64,000 bases of DNA, taken from contig NZ_AJXT01000017.1 in the NCBI RefSeq assembly GCF_000264295.1, positions 1 through 64,000 on the forward strand, given 5' to 3'. The number at the start of each line of letters is the position of its first letter. Position 1 is the stretch's first letter. The notes under the pieces are model-generated. The model saw nothing but the letters and a program-made list of their open reading frames with translations, was not told the DNA's origin and did no database searches. Below are positions 9,186-16,630 of this stretch, one piece after another. Made by a program: the position numbers and the translations under genes. This DNA is from Rhodanobacter spathiphylli B39. Lineage in GTDB: Bacteria; Pseudomonadota; Gammaproteobacteria; Xanthomonadales; Rhodanobacteraceae.

Positions 9186-9455
9186 ATGAAAATGATTCTT
9201 CCCGCACTTCTGACCGCTGGACTGATGGCTTCCGGCTTGGCCATGGCGGCGCAGCCGCAATCGGACAACGCCCAGAACCCGCCGGCCCAGCCAACGGTGG
9301 CAGGCGCCAACGCCGCCAGTGTCGCCTCCACGGGAGGCATTACCGCTGGCCAGGTGATCGCGGTGACCATCGCGGTGGTGGCAACCGTCGGCGTGGTGGC
9401 TGGCGTGGCTCGCGACGACTCGCATCCGGTGCCTGGTACCACCGGTACCCACTGA
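9186..9455 (+). CDS. GfcA/YjbE-like small exported protein, copy 3
   Basis: An 89-residue paralogue with a signal peptide (MKMILPALLTAGLMASGLAMA), a spacer shared with copy 2 (QPTVAGANAA, VASTGGITAGQVIA), a hydrophobic segment at about 51-75 and a short tail DDSHPVPGTTGTH. AAGGAG at 9174-9179 is a strong ribosome site. It is closer to copy 2 than to copy 1, so the array probably arose by two tandem duplications. A strong hairpin follows before the export lipoprotein gene. Function unknown; a role in capsule or exopolysaccharide secretion is inferred from position. Confidence 0.72.
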   Translation: MKMILPALLTAGLMASGLAMAAQPQSDNAQNPPAQPTVAGANAASVASTGGITAGQVIAVTIAVVATVGVVAGVARDDSHPVPGTTGTH

Positions 9456-9475
9456 TATCCTGTGACTGATCTCGA

Positions 9476-9507
9476 ACAAACGTGCCGACTTCGTTCGGCA
9501 CGTTTGT
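9476..9507 (+). terminator. Strong hairpin after gfcA-like copy 3
   Basis: A perfect 13-bp stem (ACAAACGTGCCGA/TCGGCACGTTTGT) with loop CTTCGT lies 20 bases after copy 3 and 42 before the export lipoprotein gene. The T run is short (within the stem), so partial termination or 3'-end protection of the gfcA-like message is as likely as full termination. Confidence 0.6.
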
Positions 9508-9548
9508 CGTGTCTGTCGTTCCCTCCGTCGCCTTGAGCCCCCTCCATC

Positions 9549-10646
9549 GTGAAAACATCACCTGCCCTTCTCCTCGTTGCCTGTGTCGCCCTGCTGAACG
9601 GCTGTGCGCTTGCGCCGGGCCAGCACATGTCGACCAGCGAACTCTCCCGCGGCGACACGGTCGACAACAGCCAGGTCGAACTGGTCCCGATCACGCCGAA
9701 GCTGATCGCCATGGATCGCGCCAGCGCCCAGGCCACGGCCGTGCCTCCAGCCTTGCTGGCGTACCAGCCGGAGTCGTACCGGATCGGTGCGGGCGACAGC
9801 CTGTTCATCACGGTGTGGGAACACCCGGAACTGACCTCACCAGCCGGCCCGCAGCAGGCCACGGTGGCGAATGGCCGTCTGGTGCGCTCGGATGGCACCT
9901 TGTTCTACCCCTATGTCGGCACATTGAAGGTGACCGGCATGACAATCGAGGAATTGCGCGAGGCCATCAGCAAGAAGCTGGCCGCTTATGTGGAGAAGCC
10001 GCAGGTTGACGTCAGCGTCGTCGGTTATGGCAGCCAGCGCGTGCTGTTGCAGGGTGCGTTCGTGAAGACCGATCCGCAGCCGATCACGGCGGTGCCGTTG
10101 ACCCTGGCGCAGGTGCTGGGCACGGCCACCATCAATACCGATCAGGCCAACCTTTCCGGCCTGGTGCTGACCCGCGATGGCCAGGATTACCACCTGGATC
10201 TGGACGCACTGAACAGCGGCGGCAAGCTGGCGCAGGACATCTACCTGAAACCGGGCGACCGCCTGTTCCTGCCGTACAACGATCGCCAGGAAGCGTACGT
10301 GGTGGGTGAAGTGGTCAAGCCGATGGCGATCAACTTCAAGACGTCCGACCTGAGCCTGACCCAGGCACTGGGACGCGCGGGCGGGCTCAACCCGCTCAGC
10401 GCCAAGGGCAAGGCGGTGTACGTGATCCGTGGCGTCAAGGATCTGGAGCAGGCGCCGTCGAAGGTGTTCAGCCTGGACGCGCGCTCGCCGGCGGCCTTCG
10501 CGCTGGCCGACCAGTTCATGGTGAAGCCTGGCGACGTGGTGTTCGTGGGACCGGCCGGCGTGACCCGCTGGAACCGCTTCTTCAGCCAGTTGCTGCCGTT
10601 CTCGGGCCTGATCAATTCGGCGGCCAACGCGAACAAGGATTTCTGA
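9549..10646 (+). CDS. Outer-membrane polysaccharide export lipoprotein (Wza/GfcE family)
   Basis: A 365-residue lipoprotein: GTG start, signal peptide and lipobox LLNGC (Cys at about residue 19). The polysaccharide export domain follows with YRIGAGDSLFITVWEHPELTS, then two SLBB-type soluble ligand-binding repeats (about 165-330; YVVGEVVKPMAI, LTQALGRAGGLNP). Wza-type octamers form the outer-membrane channel for capsule or EPS and contact the Wzc-type kinase encoded divergently at 5216. Length is close to Wza (about 380). It lies upstream of the gfcB-like gene, whereas gfcE is last in the E. coli gfc operon. Confidence 0.93.
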   Translation: MKTSPALLLVACVALLNGCALAPGQHMSTSELSRGDTVDNSQVELVPITPKLIAMDRASAQATAVPPALLAYQPESYRIGAGDSLFITVWEHPELTSPAGPQQATVANGRLVRSDGTLFYPYVGTLKVTGMTIEELREAISKKLAAYVEKPQVDVSVVGYGSQRVLLQGAFVKTDPQPITAVPLTLAQVLGTATINTDQANLSGLVLTRDGQDYHLDLDALNSGGKLAQDIYLKPGDRLFLPYNDRQEAYVVGEVVKPMAINFKTSDLSLTQALGRAGGLNPLSAKGKAVYVIRGVKDLEQAPSKVFSLDARSPAAFALADQFMVKPGDVVFVGPAGVTRWNRFFSQLLPFSGLINSAANANKDF

Positions 10647-10668
10647 GCGCGGCCGGTTGCGGGATTGC

Positions 10669-10740
10669 GTAGGGGGGCAATGCCCGCCGTCTTTTCGATA
10701 CATTGCGATGGGCGGGTGCGGCGGGCAGTACCCGCCCTAC
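10669..10740. repeat. GTAGGG...CCCTAC inverted repeat pair
   Basis: GTAGGGGGGCAATGCCCGCCG at 10669-10689 is matched in inverted orientation by the segment 10719-10740, which ends CCCGCCCTAC. A sister copy lies at 12306-12375 in the same operon. The open frame of the downstream gene runs through it, but this is probably not translated. Confidence 0.7.
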
Positions 10741-10815
10741 GAAGCCATGCCACCCGATCAGGATGAGGACTTTGGCTTGCCACCAGACCAGTTGACGAAC
10801 AGCGAACGCACCGGC

Positions 10816-11508
10816 GTGTCGACAGCACATGCCGCTGCCGCGCGTACGTTGCCCGCGTGGTTTTTGCTGCTGGCCTGCCCGCTGCTGCTCGGCCTGCACG
10901 GCTGCAGCGAGTTGTCACGATCCTCGATCAAGGCCATGCGGCTTGCCGTGAAGGGCCGGCCGCAGGTGCAGCCGACCGCGGCCGAGGTGGCGGCCAAGCC
11001 GTATTTCCAGCTGCAGGCCACCAGTCCGGAAGGCAGCGCGGTGCTGATCCTGGGCAACGTCGACGGCGGACGCCAGGCGTGGTACGGCAATCATGGCGTG
11101 GTTGTCTTCATCGAGCACGGCCGTGTGGTGCAGACCACCGGACTGGGACAGGACCTCGACGGCGTGCAGTTGCCTGCCGACGATCCGTTCGCGCGCGGTC
11201 TGCAGACGCTCACCGCGCCGGTCAGTTATCGCATGGGCAAGGACTGGTCGCCGGGCTATCGCTACGGCGTGCCGGTCGACGCCACGCTGACACCGGCGGG
11301 TCGCGAGCAGATCACGATTCTCGATCAGACCCACGACGTGCTGCGGGTGGACGAGCAGCTCGACGTGCCGTCGCTGCATTACCGCGTCACCAACCACTAC
11401 TGGGTGGACCCACGCGACGGTTTCATCTGGAAGAGTGACCAGCAGGTGGCGCCCGGCCTGAGTCTGCAACTGGTGCAATTGCGCCCCTACCGAGAGCCGC
11501 AGCCATGA
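10816..11508 (+). CDS. gfcB: GfcB/YjbF-family lipoprotein
   Basis: About 230 residues from a GTG at 10816. That start places a positively charged short n-region before the hydrophobic core and a lipobox-like GLHGC. Earlier in-frame starts (ATG 10747, or 10657) would add an acidic tail encoded by the upstream repeat and would spoil the signal peptide. The mature part matches the YjbF/GfcB pattern: EGSAVLILGNVDGGRQAWYG, a conserved HGRVVQTTGLGQDL, then RVTNHYWVDPRDGFIWKSDQ. These periplasmic outer-membrane lipoproteins are needed for group 4 capsule secretion. Its stop overlaps the start of gfcC as ATGA. Start choice is moderately sure, family highly likely. Confidence 0.85.
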   Translation: MSTAHAAAARTLPAWFLLLACPLLLGLHGCSELSRSSIKAMRLAVKGRPQVQPTAAEVAAKPYFQLQATSPEGSAVLILGNVDGGRQAWYGNHGVVVFIEHGRVVQTTGLGQDLDGVQLPADDPFARGLQTLTAPVSYRMGKDWSPGYRYGVPVDATLTPAGREQITILDQTHDVLRVDEQLDVPSLHYRVTNHYWVDPRDGFIWKSDQQVAPGLSLQLVQLRPYREPQP

Positions 11509-12275
11509 ACCGCGCATGCTTCGTGCTGCTGATGCTGGCCTGGTCGACGGCGGCCGCCGCCGTGCAGGTCCAGGTGAGCGGCGCCGTGGCGCATTCGGGT
11601 CACACGGAACTGAACGACCCTGCCCGCCTCAGCGATGCCGCGATCGCCGCGCAGCCGCTGCCGCAGGCCTACATGAAAGGCGCGGCCTGGTTGCGGCCAG
11701 GCTTGCTGGTCACCCAGCAGCGCATGAAAGCCGGCGTGCTGTTCGACCTGGCCAGCCTGCAACAGCGGGCGCTGGCAGGCGACGACCAGGCACTGGCCGC
11801 GAGCAGCGCGGCGCTGCGCAGCTGGATCAGCTCGCTGCCGGTGACCGGACGTGAGTCGCCGGCGCTGCTCGATCCACGCGCGGTGGAAGTGAATGCACCG
11901 GAAAATCACCTGCTGGCCGCTGGCGACGAATTGTTCTATCCGCTGCGTCCCGAGGGCATCCGCGTGGTCGGCGCCGTGCAGCAACCCTGCACCCTGCCGC
12001 TGGTGCCATTGCAGGATGCGCGGCTTTACGTGGACGCGTGTGCGCTCGGCGACGCCGCGGATCGCGACAACATCTACGTGATCGAGCCGGACGGCCACGT
12101 GTTCGTGCAGGGCGTGGCCCTGTGGAATCGCAGCGAGGCGCAGGCATTGGCGCCAGGCGCGGTGATCTACGTGCCGCTGCGTGAAAGCGCCGCCCGCAAG
12201 GTGGACGCCACGATGAACCGCGACATCGCCGCTTTCCTGGCGACGCAGGTGTTGCCGGGGCCGGGGAAGCCGTGA
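11505..12275 (+). CDS. gfcC: GfcC/YjbG-family capsule secretion protein
   Basis: A 256-residue periplasmic protein with a signal peptide (MNRACFVLLMLAWSTAAAA). It follows the GfcC layout: an N-terminal beta-grasp-like region, a helical segment (LRSWISSLPVTGRE), then a second beta-grasp region with ENHLLAAGDELFYPLRP and IRVVGAVQQP, and a C-terminal DGHVFVQGVALWNR. GfcC is structurally related to the periplasmic part of Wza and is thought to assist the outer-membrane exporter. It overlaps gfcB by 4 bp. A 142-bp space with an inverted repeat separates it from gfcD. Confidence 0.87.
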   Translation: MNRACFVLLMLAWSTAAAAVQVQVSGAVAHSGHTELNDPARLSDAAIAAQPLPQAYMKGAAWLRPGLLVTQQRMKAGVLFDLASLQQRALAGDDQALAASSAALRSWISSLPVTGRESPALLDPRAVEVNAPENHLLAAGDELFYPLRPEGIRVVGAVQQPCTLPLVPLQDARLYVDACALGDAADRDNIYVIEPDGHVFVQGVALWNRSEAQALAPGAVIYVPLRESAARKVDATMNRDIAAFLATQVLPGPGKP

Positions 12276-12305
12276 TGAACGTGGTTCGCGAAGAGCACCC
12301 ACCCC

Positions 12306-12375
12306 GTAGGGCGGCACGGCCCGCCGCCTCCTGCATCCACTTCGCAGCAAAAGGGGCGGGCCATGCCCGCCCTAC
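12306..12375. repeat. GTAGGG...CCCTAC inverted repeat pair, second copy
   Basis: The arm starting GTAGGGCGGCACGGCCCGCC at 12306 pairs with the arm ending GGCCATGCCCGCCCTAC at 12375. It resembles the copy at 10669-10740 and sits between gfcC and gfcD, where it could reduce read-through or set relative expression. Confidence 0.72.
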
Positions 12376-12417
12376 GAAAAGCCGCCCCACGATAAGCCGG
12401 CACAGGAATCCGCAGGT

Positions 12418-14538
12418 TTGAACAGCTCCGAATCCCTCCGCCGTCAATGCACCTGCCTGCTGCCGCTGGCCGGCTGGTTGCTGACCTGTTCGGTGCACGC
12501 ACAGAATGCCCCGACGCAAAGTGACTTCGGCGGCGCCGGCTTGCTGCAGACGCCTACCGCGCGCATGGCCGATGAGGGCGAAGTGGGTTTCACCGCCAGC
12601 CGCACCTCGCCGTATACGCGCTACAACTTCACCCTGCAGCCGCTGCCGTGGCTGGAAGGCAGTTTTCGCTACATCAACATCGCCAACCGTCTATACGGGC
12701 CGTCAAGCCTGAGCGGCGACCAGAGTCTCAAGGACAAGTCGATCGACGCCAAGGTCCGACTGTGGCGCGAAAGCCATTACCTGCCGGCCGTGTCCGTAGG
12801 CATTCGCGACCTCGGCGGCACCGGGCTGTTCTCCAGCGAATACGTGGTGGCCAGCAAGCGCTTCGGACCGATCGACGCCAGCCTGGGCATGGCCTGGGGC
12901 TACATGGGCAATCGCGGCGACATCGGCAATCCGTTCTCGATCCTCAGCGACAAGTTCGATACGCGACCCGGACGCGGCAACAATCCCGGCGGCCAGTTCA
13001 ACAGCCACAATTATTTCCGCGGGCGCACAGCGCTGTTCGGCGGCATCAGCTACCAGACGCCATGGCAGCCGCTGATCCTGAAGCTCGAGTACGAAGGTAA
13101 CGACTACAAGCACGAACCATCCAGCAACAACCAGCCGCAACGCACGCCGATCAATATCGGCGCGGTCTACCGGTTGAACCGCAATGTCGACTTCAGCCTG
13201 GCGCTGGAGCGCGGGCGCGTGGCGATGTTCGGTTTCACCCTGCACACCAACCTCGCCCAGAGCAGCGGCCCCACCAAGCTGCTCGATCCGCCTTTACCCG
13301 ATCGCGCCGACAAGCCGCCCACGCAGACCCCGCAGCAGGTCGACTGGACGGCCGTGAGCAAGCAGCTGCGCGACAACGCCGGCATCGAGGTGTCGAAGAT
13401 CAGCCGGCGTGGCCGCGAAGTGGTGGTGACCGGCGAACAGCAGCGCTACTTCTATCCGGCCAAGGCGCTGGGTCGCACCGCTCGCGTGCTGGACAACCAG
13501 TTGGCGCCGGGCACCGACTGGTACACCGTGGTGTCCACCCGCGAAGGCCTGCCGATCGTGGCAACCAGCGTGCATCGGCAGCGCTTCGACGAACTGCTCA
13601 ACTACGACATCGACCTGCGCGACTTCCGCCGCAGCGTCGAGCAGAACCCGCCGCTGCCGCAGCGCGAGGACGTGCTGTACCGTGCCGAGCCGAAGAAGTT
13701 CAGCGGCAACCTCGCGGTGGGTTACGCGCAGTCGCTGGGCGGCCCCGACGCCTTCATCCTGTACCAGGTGTACGCGAACTACGACGCGAACTTCCACTTC
13801 ACCCCGAACCTGTGGTGGAGCGGCAACTTCAGCGCGAACCTGCTGAACAACTACGACCACTTCAAGTACGACGCACCCAGCAACCTGCCCCGCGTGCGCA
13901 CCTACGTGCGCGAGTACCTGACCAGCTCGCGGCTGACCATGCCGGTGTTCCAGCTGACCGCCAGCCGTCGCCTGGGCACCGATCTGTATGGCCTTCTATA
14001 CGGCGGCATGCTGGAAAGCATGTACGGCGGCGTGGGCGGCGAAGTGCTGTACCGCCCTATGGGCGAGCGCTGGGCGATCGGCGTCGATGCGAACTGGGTG
14101 AAGCAGCGCGGCTTCGACCAGGACTTCTCGTTCCGGCGCTACCACGTCGCCACCGGCCACGTGACCGGCTACTTCGACCTGGGCTACAAGGATGTCACCC
14201 TGGCGCTCAGCTACGGCCGCTACCTGGCCGGTGACCGGGGCGCCACCATCGACGTGTCGCGCCAGTTCCACAACGGCGTGCGCATGGGTGCCTACGCCAC
14301 GTTCACCAATGTCTCGGCGAAGCAGTTCGGCGAAGGCAGTTTCGACAAGGGCATCTACCTGTCGATCCCGTTCGACCTGATGCTGCCCAGCTCGCACACC
14401 AGCAGCGCCAACATCCTGTGGCAGCCCCTGCTGCGCGACGGCGGCGCCCGCCTGGCCAAGCGCTACAACCTCTACGACCTGACCAGCGACCGCGACAGCG
14501 ACCCCCTGCAGGACAACCTGCAGAAGATCACCGAGTAA
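12418..14538 (+). CDS. gfcD: GfcD/YjbH-family outer-membrane protein
   Basis: A 706-residue protein starting at TTG 12418, with AGGAA 9 bases upstream. A signal peptide ends near AHA-Q. The N-terminal half begins QSDFGGAGLLQTPTARMADEG, the hallmark of YjbH/WbfB-type exopolysaccharide proteins. The C-terminal half is rich in alternating hydrophobic strands and ends in a second barrel-like region. YjbH and GfcD are predicted double beta-barrel outer-membrane proteins needed for polymer release. Length matches E. coli YjbH (about 700). The stop codon overlaps the first base of a long inverted repeat. Confidence 0.9.
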   Translation: MNSSESLRRQCTCLLPLAGWLLTCSVHAQNAPTQSDFGGAGLLQTPTARMADEGEVGFTASRTSPYTRYNFTLQPLPWLEGSFRYINIANRLYGPSSLSGDQSLKDKSIDAKVRLWRESHYLPAVSVGIRDLGGTGLFSSEYVVASKRFGPIDASLGMAWGYMGNRGDIGNPFSILSDKFDTRPGRGNNPGGQFNSHNYFRGRTALFGGISYQTPWQPLILKLEYEGNDYKHEPSSNNQPQRTPINIGAVYRLNRNVDFSLALERGRVAMFGFTLHTNLAQSSGPTKLLDPPLPDRADKPPTQTPQQVDWTAVSKQLRDNAGIEVSKISRRGREVVVTGEQQRYFYPAKALGRTARVLDNQLAPGTDWYTVVSTREGLPIVATSVHRQRFDELLNYDIDLRDFRRSVEQNPPLPQREDVLYRAEPKKFSGNLAVGYAQSLGGPDAFILYQVYANYDANFHFTPNLWWSGNFSANLLNNYDHFKYDAPSNLPRVRTYVREYLTSSRLTMPVFQLTASRRLGTDLYGLLYGGMLESMYGGVGGEVLYRPMGERWAIGVDANWVKQRGFDQDFSFRRYHVATGHVTGYFDLGYKDVTLALSYGRYLAGDRGATIDVSRQFHNGVRMGAYATFTNVSAKQFGEGSFDKGIYLSIPFDLMLPSSHTSSANILWQPLLRDGGARLAKRYNLYDLTSDRDSDPLQDNLQKITE

Positions 14539-14625
14539 CCCCACCCCAGCCCTCCCCCGCATGCAGGGGAGAGGCGAAGCGGCGCGGCTCCCTCCCCTGC
14601 TCGCAGGGGAGGGCTGGGGTGGGGT
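14538..14625. repeat. Composite REP-like repeat downstream of gfcD
   Basis: Outer 20-bp perfect arms (ACCCCACCCCAGCCCTCCCC at 14538-14557, its complement at 14606-14625) enclose further CTCCCCTGC/GCAGGGGAG hairpins, including a perfect 11-bp stem at 14590-14613. It probably forms the 3' end of the gfc transcript. Confidence 0.78.
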
Positions 14626-14671
14626 CGCTCTTGATCTTGCTTCCTCGCCACCCGGAGCTACCCCCTCCCAA

Positions 14672-14695
14672 CCTCCCCCTGCAAGCAGGGGGAGG
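14672..14695. repeat. REP-like inverted repeat
   Basis: CCTCCCCCTGC/GCAGGGGGAGG, an 11-bp perfect stem with a 2-base loop, 16 bases from the end of the Rieske gene. It belongs to the same family as the composite repeat just upstream. Confidence 0.75.
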
Positions 14696-14711
14696 AGCCA
14701 AAGCCGCCGCG

Positions 14712-15068
14712 CTACGCCAGCCTCACCTCGCCCTCGTCCACCTGCACCGCCACCGTGCGCAGGTGCTCGCCCCGGCAAGGCCCGGCGATGCACAAGCCAT
14801 CGCCCTGGTTGAAGGTGGCGCCGTGCACGGCGCAGATCAGGGTGTCGTTCTTCAGCAGGAATTTGCCGGGAGCGTAGTCGAGGCGGCGGCCGGCGTGGGG
14901 GCAGACATTGAGATAGCCGTGCACCTGCTCGCCACGGCGCAGCAGGATCAGGCTTTCCTCGCCGTCGACCAGGCTGGCGTCCACCGCGGTGGCGCCGCCG
15001 TCGGGGATGTCGTCGAGCCGGCACAGTGCCGGGGGTTGCGACAATTCGGCGGGGGTGGGTATATCCAT
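14712..15068 (-). CDS. Rieske [2Fe-2S] ferredoxin-like protein
   Basis: A 118-residue single Rieske domain with no signal peptide or membrane segment. CPHAGRRL and CAVHGATF supply the two Cys-x-His and Cys-x-x-His ligand pairs. Such small proteins act as electron carriers for oxygenases or as nitrite-reductase-like small subunits; no partner enzyme lies next to it. The ATG at 15068 gives the product MDIPTPAELS. The frame stays open far upstream only because it runs antisense to the transporter gene at 15522. Confidence 0.85.
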   Translation of the reverse strand: MDIPTPAELSQPPALCRLDDIPDGGATAVDASLVDGEESLILLRRGEQVHGYLNVCPHAGRRLDYAPGKFLLKNDTLICAVHGATFNQGDGLCIAGPCRGEHLRTVAVQVDEGEVRLA

Positions 15069-15145
15069 CGGCACTTGCCTCGGGGGGCGGTTGGCCCCAT
15101 GGTGGTCGCGTAAGTCGTTGATTTTACCACACGGATTTTTAACAC

Positions 15146-15418
15146 ATGCACTTCTCCCTGCCTCCCCTTCGTCGTCCTCGCCATCCGCTGGCGCGCGCCC
15201 TCTCGCTGGTATTGGGCGTGGCCGTGCTGGGTGTGCTGCTGGTGTTCGGGCTGGTGGTGGCTGGCGTGCTGCTGGTTGGCGGCATCGTGCTGCTGGCCGT
15301 GCGCCAGTGGAAGCAGGGACGTTCGCCGGTGCAGCGGAAGGCGACCGGCAATGGCCAGCCGGCCGTGCTGGAAGGCGAATTCGTGGTGATCCGCCAGGGT
15401 CGCCCCGTCGCGCATTGA
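15146..15418 (+). CDS. Small membrane protein, unknown function
   Basis: A 90-residue protein with a basic Pro/Arg-rich N-terminus, two closely spaced hydrophobic helices (about residues 17-35 and 36-52) rich in Val, Leu and Gly, and a polar C-terminus. It starts 77 bp from the divergent Rieske gene. The family is not recognised. No clear ribosome site is visible, but codon usage is consistent with a real gene. Confidence 0.6.
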   Translation: MHFSLPPLRRPRHPLARALSLVLGVAVLGVLLVFGLVVAGVLLVGGIVLLAVRQWKQGRSPVQRKATGNGQPAVLEGEFVVIRQGRPVAH

Positions 15419-15521
15419 GAGGTCGTGGGTTTTTCAACCTCGCGCAGACTCTGAGTCGTCCGGCAGGGGCGCACGCCGCCGCAGGGATGGATAATGCGCC
15501 GTCCCCACACGATCCGCCCCC

Positions 15522-16433
15522 ATGCACGACACCTCTGCCTCCGCCGCGGCCACAAGGCCGCGCAGCCTGACTGATCCCCGCGTCCTGATTCCGCTGTCGC
15601 TGCTGGCGCTGTACGTGATCTGGGGGTCGACCTACCTGGGCATCCGGTTCGCGCTGGAAAGCTATCCGCCATTCCTGCTGGCGGGCATCCGCTTCCTGGG
15701 GGCTGGCATCGCGCTTTATGGCTTCCTGCGCTGGCGCGGCATGGCGGCGCCGACGCCGCTGCAATGGCGCAACGCCACGTTCACCGGCCTGCTGCTGCTC
15801 GGCATGGGCAACGGCCTGGTGTGCTTTGCCGAGGAGCGGGTCAGCTCGGGCATCGCCGCGGTGGCGGTGGCCAGCATGCCGCTGTTCGCCGCGCTGTTCA
15901 CCGGCATGTACGGGCAATGGCCGAACCGGCGCGAGAGCATCGGCCTGGTGATCGGCTTCGTCGGCGTGATCGTGCTGAACCTGGGCAGCAGCCTGTCCGG
16001 TTCGCGGCTCGGCGCGATCGCGCTGCTGGTGGCGGCGATGTGCTGGGCGTTCGGCTCGGCCTGGAGCCGTCGACGCGACATGCCGCAAGGCCCGATGAAC
16101 ACCGCCGCGCAGATGCTGACCGCCAGCGTCGCGCTGCTGCTGTTCGGCTTCCTCAGCGGCGAACGCCTGCCGGCGCATCCCACGATGCATGCCACGCTGG
16201 CCCTGATCTATCTGGCGGTGTTCGGTTCGATCGTGGCGTTCAGCGCCTACCTGTACGTGCTCAAGCACGCGCGTCCCGCGCTGGCTACCAGCTATGCCTA
16301 CGTGAATCCGCCGGTCGCCGTGCTGCTGGGCATCCTGCTGGCCGGCGAGCAGCTCGGACCGTACGATCTGCTGGGCATGGCGGTGATCCTGGGCGGCCTG
16401 GTGGTGATCACGCTGGCGAAACAGAGACGTTGA
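15522..16433 (+). CDS. EamA/DMT-superfamily transporter
   Basis: A 303-residue inner-membrane protein with ten predicted helices in two EamA repeats (about 25-150 and 165-300). YVIWGSTYLGIRFALE is the conserved start of the first repeat, and SYAYVNPPVAVLLGILLAGE that of the last helices. It resembles the YedA/RhaT-like drug or metabolite exporters; substrate unknown. It stands alone, with a hairpin repeat downstream. Confidence 0.88.
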   Translation: MHDTSASAAATRPRSLTDPRVLIPLSLLALYVIWGSTYLGIRFALESYPPFLLAGIRFLGAGIALYGFLRWRGMAAPTPLQWRNATFTGLLLLGMGNGLVCFAEERVSSGIAAVAVASMPLFAALFTGMYGQWPNRRESIGLVIGFVGVIVLNLGSSLSGSRLGAIALLVAAMCWAFGSAWSRRRDMPQGPMNTAAQMLTASVALLLFGFLSGERLPAHPTMHATLALIYLAVFGSIVAFSAYLYVLKHARPALATSYAYVNPPVAVLLGILLAGEQLGPYDLLGMAVILGGLVVITLAKQRR

Positions 16434-16515
16434 GGGTGTCGGGCAGCCAGGGGAAGGACTTCGGTTGAGGGGGGCTCTTCTTCCGAGCTCAAATCAAAAG
16501 CTTACCCCCTTCCAA

Positions 16516-16540
16516 CTTCCCCCTGCCTTGCAGGGGGAAG
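16516..16540. repeat. REP-like inverted repeat
   Basis: CTTCCCCCTGC/GCAGGGGGAAG, an 11-bp stem with a 3-base loop between the DMT and AtoE-type genes. It is a member of the same repeat family. Confidence 0.72.
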
Positions 16541-16559
16541 GGCGAACGTAACGCCGCGG

Positions 16560-16621
16560 GGCGGCGTTGGCGTGGGTTTATTGAAGCGGGGGCGGCGTTG
16601 GCATGGTTTTATTGAAGCGGG
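16560..16621. repeat. Two tandem 31-bp direct repeats before the AtoE-type gene
   Basis: Units 16560-16590 and 16591-16621 begin GGCGGCGTTGGC and end TTTATTGAAGCGGG, and differ at two positions. The second unit abuts the ribosome site (GGGGGAG) of the gene at 16631, so the duplication may have copied part of its leader. Confidence 0.85.
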
Positions 16622-16630
16622 GGAGCGGAC

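Noticed and set aside
10657..10815. N-terminal extension of the GfcB-like protein
   Set aside because: It would be translated from an inverted repeat and would put an acidic stretch before the lipoprotein signal; the GTG at 10816 gives a normal signal peptide.
15069..16268. Long N-terminal extension of the Rieske open frame
   Set aside because: Everything upstream of 15068 is antisense to the small membrane protein and DMT transporter genes; the single Rieske domain with ATG 15068 is complete.
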